From NCBI GenBank assembly GCA_022360375.1, contig JAKSCW010000548.1:1-11736 (forward strand): 11,736 nucleotides of DNA, in the 5' to 3' direction. Numbering within the stretch: the stretch's first letter is position 1; every line of letters begins with the position of its first letter. The translations under genes were made by a program, and so were the position numbers. Positions 1-7,649 of the stretch are shown here, one piece after another. The stretch comes from Balneolales bacterium. GTDB lineage: Bacteria > Bacteroidota > Rhodothermia > Balneolales > Balneolaceae. The notes below the pieces were generated by a model. The model was not told the DNA's origin. It did not search any database and saw only the letters and a program-made list of their open reading frames with translations.

Positions 1-889
1 CCCGCTCAATTGGTAATTCATCCATAATATCTTGTGCAGATTGAACCAACTTCGCAGTGCCGGTTTTAATAAGATAATTACAGCCAGTTCCATTCAGGTT
101 CTCCAGGGAATGAGGGACAGCAAAAACCTCCCGGTTTTGATCTAGCGCGAGTTCTGCCGTAATCATACTGCCACCCTGGATTGATGATTCTATCACCAGG
201 GTTCCATAACTCAAGCCACTTACGATACGATTTCTTTCAGGAAAAAATCCAGGTTCTGCTTCTGTACCAGGAGCATACTCAGTAATAATTGCTCCACCTG
301 TTTTAACAATTTGATTTGCAATTTCTGCATGACTTTTCGGGTATAATTTATCTATTGCCGAACCCAATACGGCAATCGTTTTCCCGCCTGCCTGCATAGC
401 AGCTTTATGAGCAATAACATCCACTCCATAGGCCAAACCACTATTAATCACCAAGCCTTGTTCAGCTAATTCTGTTGTCAATTGGGTTCCAATTTTTCTG
501 CCATGCCCAGTCATATTTCGCGTTCCTATCACAGCTAGCCCAGGCTCATTTAATACTTCTGTTTCACCGCGAACCCAAAGTAAAATGGGTGGATCGTAGA
601 TTTGTTTTAGCAATGCAGGGTACCCGGCATCAGCAAGAGTAACAATTTGAGCATTTATTTCTTCGCTCCGTTGAAGGATGTTGTCCACTTTTTTCCAATC
701 ATCGAACGAAAGAATTTTTAGCGCAGAAGCTTCACCAATTCCCTCTATCGCCCGAAGTTCTGTTTTACTGAGTTTAAAAACACGTTCCAAATCATCGATC
801 GCATGAATTAGCTTTTTAACCTTGTAGCGCCCTAACCCGGGCACTAAACTAAATGCGATTAGATTTCTAAGTATCGATGTTTTTGGCAT
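1..889 (-). CDS. dprA: DNA-processing protein DprA (Smf), 3' end cut off by window edge
   Basis: I translated this gene by hand; 296 codons are visible from an ATG at 889-887 and the frame is open to the window edge. DprA is a cytoplasmic protein that binds incoming single-stranded DNA and loads RecA during natural transformation. Seen: an N-terminal helix-hairpin-helix-like stretch (LRAIEGIGEASA, about 45-56) and then the DprA Rossmann-fold signatures IGTRNMT (121-127), SGLAYGVD (150-157), AVLGS..D..YP (173-184), FPERNRI (216-222) and QGGSMITA (238-245, the family's usual SGSLITA). Family members are about 360 residues, so the missing part should be the C-terminal winged-helix domain. The first 23 bases overlap the end of obg, which suggests translational coupling. 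All core motifs are intact, so the protein is probably functional. Presence of dprA alone does not prove competence, because it is almost universal in bacteria. Confidence 0.95.
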   Translation of the reverse strand, partial: MPKTSILRNLIAFSLVPGLGRYKVKKLIHAIDDLERVFKLSKTELRAIEGIGEASALKILSFDDWKKVDNILQRSEEINAQIVTLADAGYPALLKQIYDPPILLWVRGETEVLNEPGLAVIGTRNMTGHGRKIGTQLTTELAEQGLVINSGLAYGVDVIAHKAAMQAGGKTIAVLGSAIDKLYPKSHAEIANQIVKTGGAIITEYAPGTEAEPGFFPERNRIVSGLSYGTLVIESSIQGGSMITAELALDQNREVFAVPHSLENLNGTGCNYLIKTGTAKLVQSAQDIMDELPIER

Positions 890-1862
890 CCTGAATGAAT
901 TTCCAAAGTGTTTCCCTTAATTCATCCACTCCAAAACCGGTAGCTGATGAAATGGGAATAACGGGAATTTCATCTCTAAAATGCAACTCTTCGTCTAACT
1001 TAAACCCTTGTTTTAAATCCATCTTAGTGATAGCTAATACACGTGGTTTATCCAAAAGATCAGCGCGATAAGCCTTCAACTCTCCCAACAGTGCGTTATA
1101 TTCATATTCAATGTCGGTATCAGCCCCAACCATAAACAGAAGTACATTATTGCGTTCGATATGGCGAAGAAATTGGATTCCAAGTCCTTTTCCCTGATGT
1201 GCTTCCTCAATAATCCCGGGAATGTCTGCCATCACAAAGCTTCGGAAATCTGAAAATTTTACCACACCAAGATTTGGCTCCAGTGTGGTAAATGGATAAT
1301 CTCCAATTTTTGGGCGTGCTTCGGAAAGTGCCGAAAGCAGTGTACTTTTTCCCGCGTTTGGGAACCCAACAAGCCCAACATCTGCAATAAGTTTCAGCTC
1401 TAATTCAACAACTCGTTCTTCGCCGGGCTTACCTTCCTGGGCAAACTGGGGAGTTTGATTGGTTGCGCTTTTGAAGTGCCAGTTTCCGAGCCCTCCTTTA
1501 CCCCCTTCTGCAATAATCAGTTGCTGTTCATCCTCTGTAATTTCCCCTAAACGTTCACGGGAATCCGAATCATAGGCAACCGTTCCCAACGGAACTTCAA
1601 GTACTACATTTTCTCCTCCCGCCCCCGTTTTTCGGGAACCTGCACCATGTTCACCATTCTTTGCTTTGATATATTTTTTGTAGCGTAAATCAAGAATGGT
1701 ATTCAGTTGTTTATTCCCCTTTAACAGGATACTGCCTCCCTTTCCTCCGTCTCCTCCATCCGGGCCACCTTTAGGAACAAATTTTTCCCTTCGGAAGTGA
1801 GCAGAACCATCTCCTCCCCGCCCGGCAGTTACATAAATTTTAGCGTAGTCGGCAAAGCGCAT
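867..1862 (-). CDS. obg: Obg/CgtA GTPase, short form
   Basis: Cytoplasmic GTPase of the Obg family (ObgE/CgtA), which associates with the 50S subunit and links ribosome maturation to the cell's nucleotide state. From the ATG at 1862 it is 331 residues. Seen: a glycine-rich Obg fold (about 1-158, with RREKFVPKGGPDGGDGGKGG runs); then the G domain with G1 GFPNAGKS (166-173), G2 FTTLEPN (191-197), G3 DIPG (213-216), G4 TKMD (279-282, where NKxD is usual) and G5 SSATG (305-309). It stops soon after G5, so the C-terminal OCT domain of some homologues is absent. An in-frame ATG seven codons upstream (1883) lies inside a palindromic repeat. I chose 1862 because MRFADYAKIYV matches the usual Obg N-terminus. 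It lies 51 bases after the peptidase gene and overlaps dprA by 23 bases. Confidence 0.96.
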   Translation of the reverse strand: MRFADYAKIYVTAGRGGDGSAHFRREKFVPKGGPDGGDGGKGGSILLKGNKQLNTILDLRYKKYIKAKNGEHGAGSRKTGAGGENVVLEVPLGTVAYDSDSRERLGEITEDEQQLIIAEGGKGGLGNWHFKSATNQTPQFAQEGKPGEERVVELELKLIADVGLVGFPNAGKSTLLSALSEARPKIGDYPFTTLEPNLGVVKFSDFRSFVMADIPGIIEEAHQGKGLGIQFLRHIERNNVLLFMVGADTDIEYEYNALLGELKAYRADLLDKPRVLAITKMDLKQGFKLDEELHFRDEIPVIPISSATGFGVDELRETLWKFIQDAKNIDT

Positions 1863-1881
1863 ATCTTGTTTTTGAAATGTC

Positions 1882-1901
1882 ATTCCTGCATAAGCAGGAA
1901 T
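1882..1901. repeat. Perfect 20-base palindromic hairpin element (CATTCC...GGAAT type)
   Basis: Arms ATTCCTGC (1882-1889) and GCAGGAAT (1894-1901) pair perfectly around the four-base loop ATAA. It sits between the stop of the peptidase gene and the start of obg, and overlaps a spurious upstream ATG of obg. Its flanks (GT before CATTCC, CC after GGAAT) resemble the dispersed GTCATTCC...GGAATCC intergenic palindromes known from many bacterial genomes. No T-run follows on the minus strand, so it is not a classic intrinsic terminator, although in the transcript it could fold and affect mRNA stability or obg initiation. I saw no second copy in this window. Confidence 0.6.
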
Positions 1902-1913
1902 CCCGGTCTTAAT

Positions 1914-4070
1914 TTATAATTCTTCCAATATAAAATTACTCATCAATCTCCAGAGGTGGCGGCGGGCATTGCCTCCATAAATAGAATGCGCAAGATTTGG
2001 GTAATACATGGTTTGGAATTGAACATCATGCTTAATTAATTCATCCACCATAGCCACCGCATTTTGGTAGTGCACGTTGTCATCACCGGTACCATGAACG
2101 AGTAAATAATCCCCCAAAATCTGATCAGCGAGTAATATTGGAGCAGCAGCATCGTAGCCTTCAGCATTTTCCTGTGGAGTTCGCATGAATCGCTCTGTGT
2201 AAATAGTGTCGTAAAATTTCCAATGCGTTACAGGGGCGATTGCAATTGCAGAATCAAAAATGTCATTTCCTTCCGCTAAAGCCAGCGAACTCATATAACC
2301 GCCATAGCTCCATCCCCAAATCCCGATTCTTTCCGAATCAACGAACGAATATTGTGCGATTTGCTTTGCCGCAGCTACCTGATCTTCCGTTTCCAACACT
2401 CCCAACTTTAAATAGGTTTGGTTTTTGAAATCCCGGCCCCGGGCTCCGGTTCCCCGGTTATCAATGGAAACGATAATATACCCTTGATTGGCCATATACT
2501 GATGCCACATCCGGCGTTGACCGGATTCAAAGGCCCTCGTTACAGTTTGGCTTCCCGGCCCGCCATACACGTACATCAACACCGGGTATTCAAGGCTATC
2601 TGCAAAATCAGGGGGGAAAATCATATACCCATTGAGGGTTGTTCCGTTAACATCCATCGTGAAGAAATCTTTTTCCTCCCAACTAAAATCCCCAAGATTT
2701 TGAGTCAATTCCGCATTGTCTTCTAAAACGCGAACCTGATCCCCGTCACCTTCATGCAAAGTGATAACTGGTGGCTTGTTATGGTCAGAATAGGTTTGGA
2801 TGTAGTACCGGAAATCTTTGCTCATATTAATGGAATGCCAGCCTTCCGTTTCCGTCATGGCCTGCTTTCGTCTTCCATCTACTCTAACCCGGTATAATTG
2901 CCTTTGAAGAGGCGAAACCTCAGCACTCATATAAAACAGGTTATAATTTCGTTCATCATATCCCAGAATTTGAGTTACATCATACTCGCCCGTTGTAATC
3001 TGACGTATCTCCTCCCCTTCTAAACTATACAAATAGGCATGATTGAATCCGCTCTTTTCACTGGTGGTGATGAATTGTTGCCCGTTGCCAAGGAAAATCA
3101 AATCATCATGCACATCAATCCAGGTTTCGCTGGTTTCAGTCATAATCACTTCAATGGAGCCATTGGTTACATCCGCCAGGAGCAATTCTTCCATGTTTTG
3201 AAGTCGATTCATTCTGCGAATTGCAAGAATATCGTTATCCAGTGTCCAGTTTATTCGGGGAATGTACTGATCCGTTTCCTCCCCGATATCCATTGCGGTT
3301 GTTTCGCCTGTATTCAAATCAAAAACATGGATGCTTACCACCGCGTTTTCTTCACCTGCTTTTGGATACTTAAAGCGCACCTGTTCGGGATACAATCCTC
3401 CCCACTCTTCCATAATGAATTCTTTAACATGAGCTTCATCAAACCGGTAAAAAGCGATACGATCTCCGCCAGGAGACCAAAACCAGGCTTTTGCAAACCC
3501 AAATTCTTCTTCATATACCCAATCAGCAGCTCCATTAATAATACTATTAAATACTCCGTCATCCGTGATCTGAGTTTCCTGCCGGGAAGCTAAATCAACC
3601 CAGTAAAGATTGTTATGCTGAACGTAGGCCGCTTTTGTGCCATCCGGAGACAGCTCCGCGTATTGTTGTTTCTCCTCACTGGAAGAAAGTTTGGTTAGTG
3701 TTCTGGTATTGATGTTGTATACATAGTAATTCTCTTTGGTGCTGCGTCTCCAAAGCTGCTCTACATCCGTTTTTATAAGCAACAAACGTTCATCTGCGGA
3801 AAATTCATACCCCTGAACCACCAGGTCATCGTGGTTAGCTCCGTCAAAAAGTATCGTTTCTTCGCCATTCAATATGTTATACTGAATGATTCGTTGACCA
3901 TCGGTAGCACTATAAAATCGACCGTCATTCATCCAGCGAATATTCTCGATTCCTTTGGGGCTAAACGTTCCGTCAAACAAATGTTCAAATTCAATAGGCT
4001 GTTTCTGCTGTGCAAATAATGCAGTAGTGAATACACACAGAACAACGCAGCATCGTAAAATCAAACGCAT
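1914..4070 (-). CDS. Exported S9B dipeptidyl peptidase IV / prolyl tripeptidyl peptidase-like
   Basis: A serine exopeptidase of 718 residues, close to the family's usual length, expected to act in the periplasm or at the cell surface by removing N-terminal peptides after proline. Seen: signal peptide (hydrophobic 1-20, likely cut at LFA|QQ); beta-propeller domain (about 40-460) carrying the DWVYEEE motif (183-189), whose last two glutamates (188, 189) match the pair in human DPP4 that binds the substrate amino terminus; alpha/beta-hydrolase domain (about 480-718) with oxyanion-type Tyr in YGGPGSQ (Y502), nucleophile in GWSYGGY (S588), acid in TGDDNV (D663, with N665) and His in LAHSIYGG (H695). 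The triad is complete, so activity is likely. The choice between dipeptidyl and tripeptidyl release cannot be made by eye. It lies 65 bases after accD and could be part of the same transcript. Confidence 0.93.
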   Translation of the reverse strand: MRLILRCCVVLCVFTTALFAQQKQPIEFEHLFDGTFSPKGIENIRWMNDGRFYSATDGQRIIQYNILNGEETILFDGANHDDLVVQGYEFSADERLLLIKTDVEQLWRRSTKENYYVYNINTRTLTKLSSSEEKQQYAELSPDGTKAAYVQHNNLYWVDLASRQETQITDDGVFNSIINGAADWVYEEEFGFAKAWFWSPGGDRIAFYRFDEAHVKEFIMEEWGGLYPEQVRFKYPKAGEENAVVSIHVFDLNTGETTAMDIGEETDQYIPRINWTLDNDILAIRRMNRLQNMEELLLADVTNGSIEVIMTETSETWIDVHDDLIFLGNGQQFITTSEKSGFNHAYLYSLEGEEIRQITTGEYDVTQILGYDERNYNLFYMSAEVSPLQRQLYRVRVDGRRKQAMTETEGWHSINMSKDFRYYIQTYSDHNKPPVITLHEGDGDQVRVLEDNAELTQNLGDFSWEEKDFFTMDVNGTTLNGYMIFPPDFADSLEYPVLMYVYGGPGSQTVTRAFESGQRRMWHQYMANQGYIIVSIDNRGTGARGRDFKNQTYLKLGVLETEDQVAAAKQIAQYSFVDSERIGIWGWSYGGYMSSLALAEGNDIFDSAIAIAPVTHWKFYDTIYTERFMRTPQENAEGYDAAAPILLADQILGDYLLVHGTGDDNVHYQNAVAMVDELIKHDVQFQTMYYPNLAHSIYGGNARRHLWRLMSNFILEEL

Positions 4071-4135
4071 AGTGACTTAGTTTTATAAGAATTGTATGTA
4101 AGGACTCCCGTTTTTTGGAAGCGTTACAGCAAGAA

Positions 4136-4981
4136 TTATTTCTTGTGTAAAATCAGCTTAAGCAGCTGGGTCAATTTTGCTTTCATTTCAGTTCTCGGAA
4201 CTATGAAATCAAGAAATCCATGTTCCAATAAATATTCCGAAGTTTGAAAGCCTTCCGGTAAGTCGCGACCAATGGTTTGACGAATTACACGTGGGCCGGC
4301 GAAGCCGATCAAGGCTCCGGGTTCGGCAACATTGAAATCTCCCAGCATAGCATAGCTCGCTGTTACACCCCCTGTCGTGGGATTAGTCATATAAGAAATA
4401 TAAGGTACCCCCGCTTCGTCCAATAACGCAAGTTTGGCCGAAGTCTTTGGTAATTGCATCAGGCTTAAGACACTTTCCATCATTCGTGCCCCTCCACTTT
4501 GAGAGATGATGATAAGCGGAATTTTATGCTCCCGGGCGGTATCTATGGCTATGGACAAACGCTCGCCTACTACCGAGCCCATGCTTCCGCCAATAAAGCT
4601 AAAGTCCATGCATCCAACCACAATCTCTATCCCGTTCATCTTTCCTCTGGCAATCAGTGCCGCATCGGTTAACCCGGTTTTCTTTTGAGTGGTTTCTAAC
4701 CGATCGGTATATTTTTTTCGATCTGTAAATTCCAGAGGGTCGGTGGGCAGGATTTCTTCTCCCAAAAGTTGATACTTGTTGTCATCAAAAATGATTTCGA
4801 AGTACTTTTTTGCCCCGATTCTAAAATGATGTCCGCTGAGCGGGTCCACAAATAAGTTATCTTCCAATTCGCGCCGGTGGATAGTTTCACCCGTGGTTGG
4901 GACTTTCACCCAAACGCCTTCCGGCATGTCTTTTTTTGTGGAGGTTTGAATATTCTCTTCTTTACGTTTAAACCAAGACAT
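4136..4981 (-). CDS. accD: Acetyl-CoA carboxylase carboxyltransferase beta subunit without zinc-ribbon cysteines
   Basis: Beta half of the carboxyltransferase that moves CO2 from biotinyl-AccB to acetyl-CoA, the first step of fatty-acid synthesis; it works with AccA, which is not in this window. From the ATG at 4981 (MSWFKRK, the family's usual N-terminus) it is 281 residues; a TTG two codons upstream at 4987 is a less likely start. Seen: GGSMGSVVGE (131-140), SGGARMME (162-169) and PTTGGVTASYAMLGD (201-215), all typical of the crotonase-fold CT core. Odd: the N-terminal zinc ribbon normally has two CxxC pairs, but here the four positions are V27, T30, D46 and S49, with surrounding residues (PxxGE, DPxxGHHFRIG) otherwise conserved. 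I checked these codons on the nucleotide sequence. The core looks intact, so this is probably the working AccD. It starts 47 bases after tsaB. Confidence 0.95.
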   Translation of the reverse strand: MSWFKRKEENIQTSTKKDMPEGVWVKVPTTGETIHRRELEDNLFVDPLSGHHFRIGAKKYFEIIFDDNKYQLLGEEILPTDPLEFTDRKKYTDRLETTQKKTGLTDAALIARGKMNGIEIVVGCMDFSFIGGSMGSVVGERLSIAIDTAREHKIPLIIISQSGGARMMESVLSLMQLPKTSAKLALLDEAGVPYISYMTNPTTGGVTASYAMLGDFNVAEPGALIGFAGPRVIRQTIGRDLPEGFQTSEYLLEHGFLDFIVPRTEMKAKLTQLLKLILHKK

Positions 4982-5028
4982 AGACAATCGTTAAAAAATT
5001 TAGGCTAAAATAGCGTTCTTCTTCATAA

Positions 5029-5691
5029 TTAGGAAGGAGAATTATTCACCTGATTACTGGTTATGTAATCCGGATCAAGAGCTTCCGGAGTAGTTTTTTG
5101 GAAGAATGTGGAATCTGGTTGAGTATCATACAAATGAATTAAATGTGTAGCTGAAATAGCCTCAGCACCTAACGTATTGACTTTGCTTCGGCTTTCACTG
5201 GTAAGGCGGTTTATTCCTGTTCCTACCAGATGCACCCCATCTCTTAATTCATTTTCCAGTTCCCGGATTTCTTTTATTTCAATATTGCTCTCAGCGTGTA
5301 GCTTTTGTTTCTTTTCAAAGCTTTGATGATATACATGGGTACGCCTTGCATCAATAATGGAATGAATAATTCCCGACTCAATACCTGCTCCTGCTGCAAA
5401 ACCAGCCAGGGTATTTACAGCGAAAAGGTTCACATCCAGGCCAAAAAACATACCTTTAACCGCGCTGGCAGCAATTCGTAATCCTGTATAAGAACCGGGG
5501 CCATTGCTTACCAGCACCGTTTCAACTTCTTTCACAGAGAAATTATGCTCTTTTGTTAAAGCTTCGGTGAACAAGAACAGGTGCTCCGAATGAACACTCC
5601 GCCCCTGGATTCTTTTTTCAAAAACTTTACCCATTGAGTTCTGAAAAGCTACTGAGCAGATATCGGTGGCTGTTTCGAATGCGAAAATCAT
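5029..5691 (-). CDS. tsaB: tRNA threonylcarbamoyladenosine (t6A37) synthesis protein TsaB
   Basis: A 220-residue member of the ASKHA family. TsaB dimerises with TsaD and, with TsaE, transfers threonylcarbamoyl to A37 of ANN-decoding tRNAs; it acts in the cytoplasm. Seen: N-terminal beta strand with MIFAFETATDICSVA (phosphate-1-like loop), HSEHL (34-38), the family signature GPGSYTGLRIA (64-74), DARRTHVY (114-121), and a C-terminal ALDPDYI (204-210) matching the usual 'PxYLR' tail in a weaker form. Length is normal for TsaB (about 220-235), not the longer TsaD, and the TsaD metal-binding His pair is absent. The start is an ATG three bases after the stop of the upstream exported TPR gene, so the two are probably translated from one mRNA. 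Confidence 0.94.
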   Translation of the reverse strand: MIFAFETATDICSVAFQNSMGKVFEKRIQGRSVHSEHLFLFTEALTKEHNFSVKEVETVLVSNGPGSYTGLRIAASAVKGMFFGLDVNLFAVNTLAGFAAGAGIESGIIHSIIDARRTHVYHQSFEKKQKLHAESNIEIKEIRELENELRDGVHLVGTGINRLTSESRSKVNTLGAEAISATHLIHLYDTQPDSTFFQKTTPEALDPDYITSNQVNNSPS

Positions 5692-5694
5692 CTT

Positions 5695-6333
5695 CTATTC
5701 CTGTTCAAAAACGGCATCGCCAAACCGTTGGTTAAAAAAATTTGGATTAATGCCAACGGCAATCCAATCGTAATACTCCGAATAAAGCTGCTGAATAAGT
5801 CCTTTTGCTTTTTCTTCTTCTCCAAGATATTCAAAAACATACCACAAACTGAGCAGGTAATCGGCTTCCTCCTCATCCGTAGTAGCAGTTTTCAACCTTG
5901 ATTCAAGATAAACCACATACTCATTATACAGGGAGTTAGCAATGTCAAACTCTTCGAAATATTCATGCAAAGCAGCTCTGGCAAAAAAGTATCTCGGGTG
6001 GTTCTCCGTCAAATCAATTAACCGATTAAAATCATCTTTTGCCTGTTCCCGGTTTCTCATCATGAAATGAATGTTTACCCTCTTATTCCATAAAGCCAGG
6101 TTAGTAGAATCCTGGGCTAACAAGCTATCAATAGTTTCAATTCTTTTATTAAGGTATTCATGCCTGGACGGTACTTTCTTTTGAGAAAGCTCTAGCAGGT
6201 GTTTCCTCACTATTTCTTTTATCTCCTCCTCGGTAAACTGCCGGTTTTCCTGCTCAATAATTAGCTGCGCAAAGGCACTTTGTACACAAAAAAAGAAGAA
6301 CACCTGAAGTACAGATACCTTTAAAAGCAGCAT
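5695..6333 (-). CDS. Exported tetratricopeptide-like protein of unknown role
   Basis: 212 residues. Seen: a type I signal peptide (LLLK then a hydrophobic run, likely cut at AFA22|Q), then an all-alpha, charged protein. Residues about 70-150 contain TPR-like helix pairs (ALWNKRVNIHFMMRNREQAKDDFNRL, then YFFARAALHEYFEEFDIANSLYNEYV), and a further pair follows around 160-195. No lipobox cysteine follows the signal peptide, so it is likely soluble in the periplasm. Its ATG overlaps the TAA of pyrC by one base (TAATG) and its stop is three bases before tsaB, so it is translationally tied to two housekeeping genes. No specific function can be assigned; TPRs usually mediate protein-protein contact. 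Confidence 0.75.
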   Translation of the reverse strand: MLLLKVSVLQVFFFFCVQSAFAQLIIEQENRQFTEEEIKEIVRKHLLELSQKKVPSRHEYLNKRIETIDSLLAQDSTNLALWNKRVNIHFMMRNREQAKDDFNRLIDLTENHPRYFFARAALHEYFEEFDIANSLYNEYVVYLESRLKTATTDEEEADYLLSLWYVFEYLGEEEKAKGLIQQLYSEYYDWIAVGINPNFFNQRFGDAVFEQE

Positions 6334-7613
6334 TATCTTAACGTGTTCAATACCAGTTGGCCACGATTAAAAATCCCAACTGCACGCCCATGAAGCTCTT
6401 CGTTCAGATATGGAGAGTTTTTAGATTTTGAACGCACATTTTTTTCATCGAATACCCACTTTTCATCTGTATTGAAAAAGGTGAGATTAGCCTCTGCTCC
6501 AACTTCTAAACTAAGTTCCGGAAGATTTAAAATGGAACGTGGATTTGTACTCATTTTCTCAACTAATTGCTGTAATGTAAGTTTCCTGGTTTTGCACAAC
6601 CTCATGTTGGAAATGGCCCAGGCTGTTTCCAATCCGATAATACCATTGGGAGCATAGATGAATTCCACTTCCTTTTCTTCAATGGCATGCGGTGCGTGAT
6701 CCGTACAAATCACATCAATGGTTCCATCTACCAGGCCTTCGATCATGGCATCCACATCTTCCTGAGTGCGAAGCGGCGGATGCATTTTGAAATTGGTACT
6801 AAATTTCTGGCGATCAATTTCTTCATCCGTCAAATCGAAATGATGAGGGCAAACTTCAGTAGTTACTTTTATTCCTTTTGCTTTGCCCTGGCGAACCAAT
6901 TCCACCCCTTGCCTGGTACTAATATGCGCCACATGCACATGCCCGCCGGTATATTCTGCCAATAAAATATCGCGGGCAATCATTACTTCTTCCGCAATTC
7001 CCGGAGTACCATCTAAGCCAAGTCGCGTTGAAACTGCCCCTTCATTCATGTGTCCGGGCCGGGAAAGCTGTAAATCTTCTTCATGGTTAATAATGGGTAC
7101 CTCTAGCATAGACGAATACTCCAATGCCACGCGCATCACCTGGGCGTCGTACACCGGATCACCATCATCACTAAACGCAACTGCACCCCCTGCCTGCATA
7201 TCGCCCATTTCGGCAATGGATTTCCCTGCCCGATCTTTAGTCACACACCCGATCGGATGCACATCAACCGGGGTTTCGTTCCCTTTGTTAATGATAAATT
7301 CAACCACATCCCGGGTGTGGGTGGCCGGACTCGTATTGGGCATACAGGCAATAGCAGTAAAACCGCCAAATGCTGCTGCATCGCAACCCGTTTTAATCGT
7401 TTCTTTGTGCTCGTAGCCCGGTTCACGAAGGTGTACATGCATATCCATCCAACCGGGACTCACATATGCACCTCCAAAATCATGGGTTTCCTCTCCTTTT
7501 TTTGCTGCTAAATCGGTTCCTATCTCTGTTATTTTTCCATTTGAAATTCGGAAATCGGCTGTTTCATTGCCTTTATGAGTTGCACTTACCGGGCGAAGGT
7601 TTTTGAGGAGCAT
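6333..7613 (-). CDS. pyrC: Dihydroorotase, class I
   Basis: Zinc enzyme that cyclises carbamoyl-aspartate to dihydroorotate, step three of de novo pyrimidine synthesis. 426 residues, normal for the class I (Bacillus/Aquifex-type) family and longer than the class II E. coli enzyme. Seen: DMHVHLREPG with metal ligands H59 and H61, FSDDGDP with D150 (in class I the bridging ligand is an aspartate rather than a carboxylated lysine), NHEED H177, VAHIST H230 and CTDHAPH with catalytic D305. These positions match almost one for one the ligands known for the Bacillus anthracis enzyme. All catalytic residues are present, so this is an active dihydroorotase rather than an inactive PyrC' homologue. It starts 36 bases after the LolA/hotdog fusion gene and its stop overlaps the start of the TPR gene. 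Confidence 0.96.
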   Translation of the reverse strand: MLLKNLRPVSATHKGNETADFRISNGKITEIGTDLAAKKGEETHDFGGAYVSPGWMDMHVHLREPGYEHKETIKTGCDAAAFGGFTAIACMPNTSPATHTRDVVEFIINKGNETPVDVHPIGCVTKDRAGKSIAEMGDMQAGGAVAFSDDGDPVYDAQVMRVALEYSSMLEVPIINHEEDLQLSRPGHMNEGAVSTRLGLDGTPGIAEEVMIARDILLAEYTGGHVHVAHISTRQGVELVRQGKAKGIKVTTEVCPHHFDLTDEEIDRQKFSTNFKMHPPLRTQEDVDAMIEGLVDGTIDVICTDHAPHAIEEKEVEFIYAPNGIIGLETAWAISNMRLCKTRKLTLQQLVEKMSTNPRSILNLPELSLEVGAEANLTFFNTDEKWVFDEKNVRSKSKNSPYLNEELHGRAVGIFNRGQLVLNTLR

Positions 7614-7649
7614 GTTCTATTTTTTTAGAATAACATATTTCCGCCAAGT

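Noticed and set aside
3039..3593. 184-codon open frame on the plus strand
   Set aside because: Antisense to the peptidase gene, whose catalytic and propeller motifs are intact; the translation has no recognisable domain.
4988..5020. GCTA-TTT-TAGC hairpin followed by T-rich DNA as a terminator between tsaB and accD
   Set aside because: Stem of only four pairs, AT-rich, no stable loop; too weak to call.
5000..5026. Eight-codon mini-frame (MKKNAILA) between tsaB and accD, considered as a leader peptide
   Set aside because: Too short to judge, no run of regulatory codons and no alternative hairpins around it; likely chance.
6883..7416. 177-codon open frame on the plus strand
   Set aside because: Antisense to pyrC over its metal-binding region; Ser/Pro/Thr-rich translation typical of a shadow frame.
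7614..7632. TTCTA-TTTTTT-TAGAA dyad between the fusion gene and pyrC
   Set aside because: Five AT-rich pairs around a homopolymer loop are expected by chance and do not make a terminator or a convincing operator.
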